64,000 nt of DNA, taken from contig JAHDQM010000020.1 of the NCBI GenBank assembly GCA_018433835.1, forward strand, positions 25,922 through 89,921, in the 5' to 3' direction. Numbering within the stretch: the stretch's first letter is position 1; the number at the start of each line of letters is the position of its first letter. The notes beneath the pieces were generated by a model. It saw only the letters and a program-made list of their open reading frames with translations, was not told the DNA's origin and ran no database searches. The DNA is from Methanoculleus sp. Lineage in GTDB: Archaea; Halobacteriota; Methanomicrobia; Methanomicrobiales; Methanoculleaceae. Shown in pieces: positions 7,081 to 15,500 of this stretch. The position numbers and the translations under genes were made by a program.

Positions 7081-8211
7081 ATGACGCACTCCTCCCTCCT
7101 CCGCTCCGACGAGACTCTTTTTCGGGATCCCGAGGTCTTTGAGTTCACGTATCTCCCCGAGCAGATCCACCACCGCGACGCCCAGGTCCGGGAACTCGCC
7201 TTCCTCCTCCGGCCGGCCCTCCGGGGCGCGAGCGCGGGGAGCGCCGTCCTCCGCGGCCCGCCGGGGACCGGGAAGACCACCACCGTCCGCCGGATCTTTG
7301 CCGAGGTCGCCGAGACCACGAAGAAGCTCGTCCCGGTCTACGTCAACTGCCGCCACGACCGCACGGCGCTCGCGGTCTTCGGGTGCATCTTCGAACAGGC
7401 CTTCGGCTACGCACCGCCGTCGCGCCACCTCGACGGGATCAAGCGGGGGATCGCCGCCCGGCTCCGGGACGAGGACACCGCACTCGTCGTCTGCCTCGAC
7501 GACGCAAACGAGCTCATCCCGGTCGGGACCTATAACACCCTCCTCTACCAGATCCTCCGGCTCTACGAGCGGTGGGATGTCCGGAAGCCCGGGGTCTTCG
7601 CGGTCGCAAGCGACCTCGGCCTCAACCTCTACGCGGAGGCCGACGAGAGTGTCCGGTCGGTCTTCCACCCGACAGAGGTTTTCTTCCCGCCCTACACGAA
7701 AGCCGAGATCCGCGGGATCCTCGCCGACCGCGTCCGGCAGGGCCTCTACCCGGGGGTAGTCTCAACGTCCCTTCTCGACCGTATCGCGGGAATCGCCGCC
7801 GGCGAACAGGACGTCCGGGCCGGGATCGACCTCGTCCGGCTCGCGGTCCTCAGGGCGGAGAAGGATGGGCGCAGAAGGGTCGCACCCGCCGACGTGACGG
7901 CAGCAGCGCAGGCGGTCAGGTCACCGGCGCTCCGGGCCCGGGTTGCAGGGCTCTCGGCGGGCGAACGGGCGCTGCTCTACCGGATCGCGGAGCTGTCGGT
8001 TGCGGGCACCGATATGATAGGAGGAGCTGTCTTTGAGGAGGTGCAGGACTACCTCCCGGTCGGGAAGACGGCCTACCACGAGCACCTCAACGGGCTTGCG
8101 AAGGCCGGGATCGTCGACCTGGTGCCCGGGGCGGGCCGGGGACGGGAGGTGCGGCTCCGGTATAATCCCGCCGAGGTGCTCACCGTCTGCAAACCCCCGG
8201 ACAGAAGGTGA
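7081..8211 (+). CDS. cdc6: Orc1/Cdc6-type replication initiator protein
   Basis: A 376-residue AAA+ ATPase. Walker A is GPPGTGKTT near residue 60, Walker B is LVVCLDDANEL with Asp-Asp in place of the usual Asp-Glu, and a sensor region around SVFHPTEVFFPPYT is typical of archaeal Orc1/Cdc6. The last ~90 residues form the winged-helix DNA-binding domain. The protein recognises origins and loads the MCM helicase. ATG 7081 follows a TTAACAATTT box by about 20-25 bases without a ribosome binding site. Archaeal origins often lie beside such genes, but I see no clear origin recognition box here. The Asp-Asp Walker B suggests a secondary paralogue; this is inference. Confidence 0.85.
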   Translation: MTHSSLLRSDETLFRDPEVFEFTYLPEQIHHRDAQVRELAFLLRPALRGASAGSAVLRGPPGTGKTTTVRRIFAEVAETTKKLVPVYVNCRHDRTALAVFGCIFEQAFGYAPPSRHLDGIKRGIAARLRDEDTALVVCLDDANELIPVGTYNTLLYQILRLYERWDVRKPGVFAVASDLGLNLYAEADESVRSVFHPTEVFFPPYTKAEIRGILADRVRQGLYPGVVSTSLLDRIAGIAAGEQDVRAGIDLVRLAVLRAEKDGRRRVAPADVTAAAQAVRSPALRARVAGLSAGERALLYRIAELSVAGTDMIGGAVFEEVQDYLPVGKTAYHEHLNGLAKAGIVDLVPGAGRGREVRLRYNPAEVLTVCKPPDRR

Positions 8212-8281
8212 GTTTTTACAAACCCGGATTCTCTCCGGGATCTGATATTCCGCCCCAATTCTTCGATTTTGTGATCGCCCT

Positions 8282-8302
8282 ATAAAGGAACGCTTATATA
8301 GG
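8282..8302 (+). promoter_or_regulatory. TATA-like boxes upstream of the two-gene unit at 8404
   Basis: CTATAAAGG (about 8280-8288) and CTTATATAGG (about 8293-8302) lie 100-120 bases before ATG 8404, implying a leader of around 80 bases. Confidence 0.35.
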
Positions 8303-8403
8303 GTCGGCTGCTTTTTCCGGGATATTTGACGCACCCTTTTAACTGGCGGCTCCCGACGATGGTGTATGCGCCGGGATGAATCCCGGTGCAGGGAGAAACA
8401 GAA

Positions 8404-8661
8404 ATGCAACACAACACCAGAAGAACCGAACCGAAAACCAGCGGCGGCAGCCCGGACCAGAAGTGTGACCGCACCGTCGGCCAGGCCGCCACTGGTACAT
8501 CTTCACCGGAAGAGATAAGCGTCTCCCCGGTGCCGCTCTTCCTCGTCCCGCGAGCGGTCGCCGACGAGATCCGGCGCCACGGGAGAGCTGTTCGCGAGAT
8601 CAACGTCAGAAGGACCAGGAATCACCAGTACGCGATCAGCGTCGGGCGGGGGCGGGGGTGA
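8404..8661 (+). CDS. Hypothetical protein, 85 residues
   Basis: Begins MQHNTRRTEPKTSGG at an ATG preceded by CAGGGAG at about ten bases; an upstream in-frame ATG-like start at 8386 is less likely. The N-terminal half is polar and probably disordered. The C-terminal half (VPLFLVPRAVADEIRRHGRAVREINVRR) is basic and helical. Its stop overlaps the GTG start of the next gene, so the two are likely co-translated. I do not recognise it. Confidence 0.5.
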   Translation: MQHNTRRTEPKTSGGSPDQKCDRTVGQAATGTSSPEEISVSPVPLFLVPRAVADEIRRHGRAVREINVRRTRNHQYAISVGRGRG

Positions 8662-8948
8662 CTTCGGAGGTGGGGACGTTCAGTCCCGGTCCCGATGGGA
8701 TATTCCGGGTCTCCGACGAGGCCAATCGCTATCGGATCGAGAGCGGGGATATCTGGAACCTCCTCGTCTACGAGAGGGTGACCCGGATCACTCAGACGGC
8801 CGCGGACGGGGTCACCATCGAGGGGCACGCAGCGATGAACGCTTCGGGAAAGGCGGTGTACCACTCGGCTGCCGAACGGGTGAGTGTCGGCGAGGAGTGC
8901 TACTCGCGGCTGGTCCGGGAGGGGAGCAGGGGGGAGGGGGTGCGGTGA
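8658..8948 (+). CDS. Hypothetical protein, 96 residues
   Basis: Starts at GTG 8658, overlapping the upstream stop (GTGA). The protein is soluble, with pattern FSPGPDGIFRVSDEANRYRI and GHAAMNASGKAVYHS. No known domain is visible. Coupling with the gene at 8404 suggests one function; neither shows membrane or nuclease motifs. Confidence 0.5.
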   Translation: MTSEVGTFSPGPDGIFRVSDEANRYRIESGDIWNLLVYERVTRITQTAADGVTIEGHAAMNASGKAVYHSAAERVSVGEECYSRLVREGSRGEGVR

Positions 8949-9024
8949 GGCACTCTTCCTGATGTCACTGATTCCGAGATACCCAACCCACATGCAGGCT
9001 CCCTTGGTCATTCTCACCTAACCA

Positions 9025-9534
9025 ATGAAAATTGTGGCCGCGATGCAACAATCGATCCACTTGATCACTGGGCTGTTGGAGCACGTGCCCTCTGAGACAC
9101 CCTTCCATAACCACCTCAAGAAACTTGATGTGGACCAGTTAGAGGAAAAGAGCGCTGCGATCCTCGCCCGTAAAGTGCACTAGGATCTCAAGCCCGGGAG
9201 CACGTATCAGTTTGCGATTGAATACACCAACGCTCTATACTACGGGAAGATCTCCGACGAAAATCAGCCATACAGCCTCAGAAACAAACGCAAGCAATCG
9301 ACGAACGAGTTCTATTCCTATGTCACCCTCTACGTGATCACTAAAGATCAGCAGTTGACCCTGCCGGCGTATCTGGTGCGGCAAGGGATCTCAAAGGTTG
9401 GCTACATCGCCCGGTACCCAGACCGGATCGCCGAACTCAGCCTCGAAGTTGAAGTATTCTGGTTAAGAACATCCGGGTCGCTCTGCTCAGGATACATTTC
9501 TCGCTGGTGGAGCAAGGACCGCGAACGATTTTAA
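9025..9534 (+). pseudogene. ISH3-family transposase remnant with in-frame stop
   Basis: The frame from ATG 9025 reads HNHLKKLDVDQLEEKSAAIL then ARKVH-stop-DLKPGSTYQFAIEYTN. After the TAG at 9181 it continues through FYSYVTLYVITKDQQLTLPA, then QGISKVGYIARYPDRIAELSLE, and ends at 9534. This matches the N-terminal and middle part of ISH3-type DDE transposases. The catalytic C-terminal half is missing and one codon is now TAG, so the element is dead. I could not identify terminal inverted repeats. It marks the left edge of the AT-rich island. Confidence 0.7.
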
Positions 9535-9787
9535 TGTGCTCGTTTCAATTCGACAGTTATTCGACTCATGATCTGGGAAGCAAACCGGGTTTCGATGGGG
9601 GATGGTGAAAGGAATTGCCGTGTTAAGGTAACGGGTTTAGAGGGAGGAGGAAGTTAGCGAATTACAGGGTTCCAAGACCTAAGCAGAAATTGATCCAACC
9701 TGCCTATAACCACCCAACTGTGCTTCCAAAGCAAAAAAAAGATACGGGTCGGACCATAGCCGGTTTGATTCATAGCGCATTGAGGGG
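9535..9787. other. Intergenic stretch without a supported gene
   Basis: It lies between the transposase remnant and the 3' end of the membrane protein gene. Short peptides at 9590-9655 could be decayed transposase tail, but I cannot support this. Base composition shifts towards AT from here. Confidence 0.3.
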
Positions 9788-12076
9788 TTACGAGATGGGA
9801 TCTCTACCGAAGTTCACTTCATATATAGAAACACGTTTTGTAAAATTACTCATCTCAGATGGTACTCTATCAACTGCGCCACCTAATACCTTGTATGGGA
9901 CTGTAAATCTGGCAACCTCAATAAAATCAATATCTGGAGCCTCGTTTGAAATAGAAACTACGTCAAATTCAGACACATAGATTTTCTTGTTCTCGCCATA
10001 TAATTTAACAGACGTGTTATTGATAGATCTTAGGATCGCAATAATATTGGCGCCATTCGCATCATCAATAAATAATACATTTTTTCCATAAATATATTTC
10101 ATCGGACTCGCTAAGATACGGCCTGGCGCTGTAAGTCTGTCAGGGCCATCTCCAAATATGATAATATCGTCATCTACTAACTGGGAAATTTCAGTAGTAG
10201 TATCTGGTATACCATCCCACATTTTCTGCTTCAATAGTGAATCGTCTTGAGCGTAACCAAATATAACTATGGATACGACAACTATGACAATCAATTGTTG
10301 AAATATTTTTTTCTGAGTTAATAGCTCACTAATATAATATATGCAATAACCAGCACAGATCATGAGGGTGGGGATTACAATGGGAAGATAACGCCTCAAC
10401 ATCAACGGAACATACGGGCTATGGTTTATGTTGATGGTATAAATGATAAAGAACAGCAAAAAGAGCCCCAAAAGATAATATGCACTTCTTTTATGATCCT
10501 TCCCTCGTGTTAGGTTATTAATTAAAATTATCGAACCCACTACCCCGCAAATCAATATAAGAGGTGATAAATACCATGCTAATTTGCTCAAACTGTACGC
10601 ATAAGATGTGTAAGCCGCATCCAGTGGCCGAATAACCCAATTATAAATTACAAAAATGGCTATTAAGAAAGATATAATATAGCCCAATGTTGGTTTATTC
10701 CGGTGGATATATCGATCCACATCCTCAATCATATCATTCAGATTTTGCCTTAGGTCATTAACTAGTATTATTTTTTGGCCAAAGCCAACACTTGTCTTTA
10801 GTTTCTCAAAATTGATGTATACTAAAAAGATGCAACAAATCACGATAAGGAGATGTAAACTGGTCTTCGCCAGATCAGCGACAATTGGACCCGAGATAAC
10901 CTTGCCAATTACACCCCTCAATATACCTTCAGTATAGATGGAAGAAAATTGTATAATATACAAGGTATTGAGTATCGATGATATGAGAAACGCATTCGCG
11001 AAAATCATATCGTGATCTTTCATATTGTTAGAGAGCTTTAAATAGAAGTAGTACCCAAAAAAGGGTATAAGTAGGATATAGGAATCGATTCGAACCAACA
11101 GGGACAGCGAAAGAGTTATGGCCGAAATGACGGCAAACTTATTATTCAAGCATTCTTTGTAGATAATAAATGCAAACATCCCACTGAATATAAGGAATTG
11201 AACCATTACTTCAGTATACGGAGTGCGCGAAAAGAACAATTGAACAAAATTAAGGCTCAATAGCAAAGAACCAATAAAAGCAACATTCCAGTTAGTTATC
11301 TGTCGAGCAACCATGAAAACACTGAGAATCCCCATCATACCAAAAAACGGTGCGACATAAGTAACTCCCAAAATTCCAAAAACCGAATAAAATATTGCAA
11401 TCCACACTGGAAACAGGTGATACAATAATGGAATAAACTCACCTTTTTTTGGATCAATAGGTGCGAAACAATGAGTTCCATGAGTGGCAAAAACAGCATC
11501 TTGGTTAACTGCACTGATTAGCGGGTCGTGTACAACAATTGATCCGGTTCTGGCTATATTAACGCCATTGTTCATGTAGACGCCACAATCCCACGTACCA
11601 ATTAACCATTCGGCGGGGGGAAATAGAGCTAACAGCACCAATGCTAATCCAAAAATTGAAATGAGAGATATTGCCTCAGCATTGAAGATAGGTTTTGTAA
11701 ATGACGTCCATCTGACCTCTTTAATCAAACATAGTGTAGCACAGAATCCTAAAAGAAGCAAACTAAGATTTAATAGTGAGAAAATGCCTGCCCCCGCAAG
11801 GAGTATACCAAAGACTGAGCTTATTACTATACTTATCAGAACTTGAACAAAAACGATCTCGGAAAACCTAAAATTGACTTCTTTTAGTGCAAAAGCATTG
11901 ACGCATAATAACCCGGGAATAAAAAATATTAGTGGCAATGAGATCAGTATTTTAAAAAAAATTAAGAAGGCATCAAGTTGATGCGACAGGAAAAAATATA
12001 AGAACAAAAAGAATATGCCTCCTAGCATAATTCCGAGACTACCAAAACTATTTTTCACCGAACGGATCTTAGCCAC
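9788..12076 (-). CDS. Large polytopic membrane protein, GT-C-like glycosyltransferase candidate
   Basis: A 762-residue protein with about 14-16 hydrophobic segments through residue ~570 and a soluble C-terminal part of ~150 residues. After the fourth or fifth segment a loop contains WDCGVYMNNGVNIARTGSIV, resembling the first external loop of GT-C (PMT/ArnT/GT39-like) transferases, where a D-containing motif binds a lipid-linked sugar. A role in transferring sugars from polyprenyl-phosphate donors fits the surrounding glycan genes. The gene is strikingly AT-rich compared with genes before 9 kb and after 17 kb, which points to recent transfer. The exact substrate is unknown, and it could be a dolichyl-phosphate-mannose mannosyltransferase-like protein of another class. 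Confidence 0.65.
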   Translation of the reverse strand: MAKIRSVKNSFGSLGIMLGGIFFLFLYFFLSHQLDAFLIFFKILISLPLIFFIPGLLCVNAFALKEVNFRFSEIVFVQVLISIVISSVFGILLAGAGIFSLLNLSLLLLGFCATLCLIKEVRWTSFTKPIFNAEAISLISIFGLALVLLALFPPAEWLIGTWDCGVYMNNGVNIARTGSIVVHDPLISAVNQDAVFATHGTHCFAPIDPKKGEFIPLLYHLFPVWIAIFYSVFGILGVTYVAPFFGMMGILSVFMVARQITNWNVAFIGSLLLSLNFVQLFFSRTPYTEVMVQFLIFSGMFAFIIYKECLNNKFAVISAITLSLSLLVRIDSYILLIPFFGYYFYLKLSNNMKDHDMIFANAFLISSILNTLYIIQFSSIYTEGILRGVIGKVISGPIVADLAKTSLHLLIVICCIFLVYINFEKLKTSVGFGQKIILVNDLRQNLNDMIEDVDRYIHRNKPTLGYIISFLIAIFVIYNWVIRPLDAAYTSYAYSLSKLAWYLSPLILICGVVGSIILINNLTRGKDHKRSAYYLLGLFLLFFIIYTININHSPYVPLMLRRYLPIVIPTLMICAGYCIYYISELLTQKKIFQQLIVIVVVSIVIFGYAQDDSLLKQKMWDGIPDTTTEISQLVDDDIIIFGDGPDRLTAPGRILASPMKYIYGKNVLFIDDANGANIIAILRSINNTSVKLYGENKKIYVSEFDVVSISNEAPDIDFIEVARFTVPYKVLGGAVDRVPSEMSNFTKRVSIYEVNFGRDPIS

Positions 12077-12560
12077 TGAGATGCCCCCATATCTTATTAT
12101 AAATCATCTCTTTCAAAATATATAGTACTCTCTGAGGTTATCCCGTAAAGATCTCAAAACCTTCAATATTATCCTAAACAGAGCATTACTTTCTAGGTAT
12201 TACTATCTGAACTATATCCCGGGTTATCGCAGGTGAAACGACTTTCAACGAGGAACTGCACCTAGCGGTGCTCGAACTCCGTTCCGACCAAAGCGTTGCA
12301 AGTTACCACGGGGTGTGATTTATGGTACGAATGAGTTTGAGGAAACCGAAGGCCTTCGAGTGTGTGAGTGAAACGAGTACGAGATACTCAGAGAGTTGCG
12401 AGAGGGTCGGGGAAGTGCAACCCGGCGCGAAACGGAAGGTGCATGAGCACTGCAGGGAGCAATGGTTAGTCCCTTCCAGGCAGAGAGGCATTTGGGGACA
12501 ACCTTTTGATGAAATTTATGGAGTTGATATTGACTGATATAAGGCATAATTGGGAAATGC
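12077..12560. other. Intergenic region with degenerate hairpin repeats
   Basis: No gene can be supported in this 484-base gap. From about 12245 to 12460 it carries the dispersed repeat family in diverged form; 12077-12240 is plain AT-rich sequence that probably holds the promoter of the membrane protein gene. Confidence 0.4.
12245..12460. repeat. Dispersed hairpin repeat cluster, copy 3 (diverged)
   Basis: Recognisable pieces are GCACC-TAGC-GGTGC, an ACCGAAGGCCTTCGAG block, and GAAGGTGCATGAGCAC. Stems carry more mismatches than the copies at 25 kb and 34.9 kb, so this copy looks old. Confidence 0.5.
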
Positions 12561-15500
12561 TCATTGGTTCATCGAACCACCTTGCATCCTCTCAACGGAG
12601 CGAGCATACAGACACTTATACTCCTCTGCCATATCTTCTACCGATTTCAGCATGATGCTCATAGCCTCCCTCCTCTTTTCAGCATAATCTTCAGGTGAAT
12701 CGAGTATCTCTATAATTTTTGCTTTAAAATCGTTAAGACCTGACCCGTTGACGACCCATCCCCCACCGTGCTTCTCAACCCTCTCTTTAAGCGCCCCCAG
12801 TCCCAATACGATAACAGGAATGCCCATCGCCCATGCTTCTGAAAGAGTATATGAGTATGTCTCGGGACATAATGAAGGGAATAAAATTAAATTTACTCCT
12901 TCTTTGTCTATGAGCGTTTTTAACTCAGCAAATCCATTATACAAGCCATATATATGGACGTTATGCCTAGCATAATATCCCGGTTCACTGTGGAGATCAG
13001 ATACACCAAAAATACTCCAAATGACTCTTCCTTTGAATTCCTTCGCGCTTGCCAGTTTATAAAATAAATCTCTACCTTTATTAGGCCCCAACCCTCCAAT
13101 ATACGCGATATGGAACAAATCGTTTTGAGAGGTTTCAAAAGAACCTCCATTGGTTCCCGCACGATCTGCGGCTCCTTCATCGATCCCGTGTTCTATGACG
13201 GTCATCTTACCCCTAACATTCGGATAATACATCGACAGGATCTCCGATACAGACTGCGACGGGCAAACTATGGCCTCGCAACTCTCAAAAAAGTCGTCGA
13301 AGTGAGATCGCCATTTTTTGATGAACCCGGGATCTAACCCCTTGGATTTCTTTAAACAAACATCGCATTTTTCTATAGAGTTATCTCCTAGGCATAATTC
13401 AAAGTTGCAATCAAGCAGGTTGATATTTGGGCAAACCGAGTAGTAATCATGAACAGTGTAGAGTAGCGGGATGCCCCTCCGTTTAGCAACAGTGTTAATA
13501 TCAAAGGAATGTCCAATCAGATGATGGATATGAATGAGATTTATCTTAAACGTATCAATTATATCAAGTAGAATTTTTTCATACTCGTCATTGTGAAACT
13601 CAAACTGCTTGAGCGGAGACTCCATGGTGAATACATACTCAGTCTCATGACCATTGTTAACCTCAGTCAGAACGACACGTGTTCCTTCTACCTGTAAAAC
13701 GTAGAAAATGTAATCTTGTAATGCATTGATCAAATCTCTAACATGCTTCTCTGTACCGCCACCCCACGTGTGAAGCAAGAATAATATTTTCTTTTTACGT
13801 CCATTCGGATCCCACGTTCTCATCCTTTGTCGGATATTTTCGTGCAATTCTACTAACGGGTTTGATTGGATATATTCATGGACGATAGGAAGATATTTGG
13901 GGTGCTTTTGTGACAGGACTTCTAGATTTTTGCGGCAAAGTTCCGCTTTCCTCGCTGAGAAGGAGCCCTCGCCCTTATGAAAAACAAACGTATCGTCGCA
14001 CAGGACGTGCTTATAGCCATAACTCTTCGCACGCATGCAAAAATCGTTCTCTTCTCCATAACCCTTCCCAAAAGACTCTTCGTCAAAATATCCAACCCTC
14101 TCGAGGGCCTCCCTCTTAATGTACATACAAAAGCCAACTGCTGTTGGGATCTCTGAGTATTCTCTAAATGATATTTTCTCAATGAATTCCGCAAAAGAGT
14201 CAACGGTGAACCCGGCAGGAATATCATTCTCTTCACAAAAAACAGGGACAGAGCAGATGGTGCCATTATTCGTAAAAGGGGTCACTGTTGCAATATTTTT
14301 ACTCGAATAGGCACATTTCCGCAGTTTTTCTCCCCAACCGCAAGTTACAACAGTGTCGCTGTTAAGGAGGACTACATCATTCTTCGAATACTTCATCCCC
14401 CTATTTACAGTCTTAACGAAGCCCAGATTTTCTTCGTTCTCCAGCAGTAGTAACCTATCCGATTTTAAGGTCCGTAGTCTTGAAAACAGATCAGAAATTC
14501 TGGCATCTGTACTGCAGTCATTTATCAGTATCACTCTAAAGTTATCCCAGTGCTTAAAAACACTATATGTACATCTGATCAAATCTTCGTATGCATTATA
14601 CACAGGGATAATAACATCTATATTGAACTCATCCTGAGTTACAAGGGCATCAGATGTTTTGAGCAGATCTTCTATTTGACCAAGATAACCTGTCTTTTCG
14701 ATGATATAAACATGTTCTGCCCCTCCTTGAGGAGTTTTTTGGTTTTCGGCAATTTCCACTATATTAATATAGTCATTCTGATAACAAGAATCGAGAGCAA
14801 GTCCCGTCCCATCCGGTGGATATCGTCCAGCATCGGTGTTTGGGGACGGAAAAACTCTAATCATCGACGAAGACCGATCATCTGTCGCTAAATAAAGTAC
14901 TCCTCCAACTTTCAGCGAATCCAAACAGTGTTCTAAGAAGATCTGGGGTTTGTCCACTTTCTCAACTATATCGAGGACCATGCAAAAGTCTAAACAACTC
15001 AATTTGGGTTCATATCCAGTATATGTGGTACCAGAAAGACATGATGTCCTAGAGCTGCCTAGATCGCTTTCGAGCAACGCTTTGGCATCATCGACATTTA
15101 TGTGTATTATATTGACATTCCTCGGGACGCGGGGGGAAGTATCCTCTGTACCAATGCATATGCCTCTACCTCGGATATATTTCAACACCAAACTGTCGAC
15201 AACATCATCGTTCATCGCTTTGCAAAATTTGTGGGAAGTCTCGATATCGTTAGAACCAGCACAACAGAGAGAGCGACCCACAGCATTCTTTCTAAATTTG
15301 TAGTATTCCCCTGCTTTGAGCCAAAGGCATCTCAATCCCTCATCAAATAAAATTCTGCCGCCTTTCAATCCGAGATCATATATTTCACGTCTCCTTGTGC
15401 TGGGAGGAAGAAACCTCTCGACAAACCCGTTATGAAATTTCATCAACAGCCGCCATACAACACTTTGCTTCATACAGGCGAGCTCGTTGGACAATTGCAT

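Noticed and set aside
6884..8403. Replication origin next to cdc6
   Set aside because: Position makes it plausible, but I find no clear origin recognition box repeats or long AT-rich unwinding region on either side.
12322..12537. Open frames between the membrane protein and the fusion protein
   Set aside because: They consist of diverged hairpin repeat and show no protein-like features.
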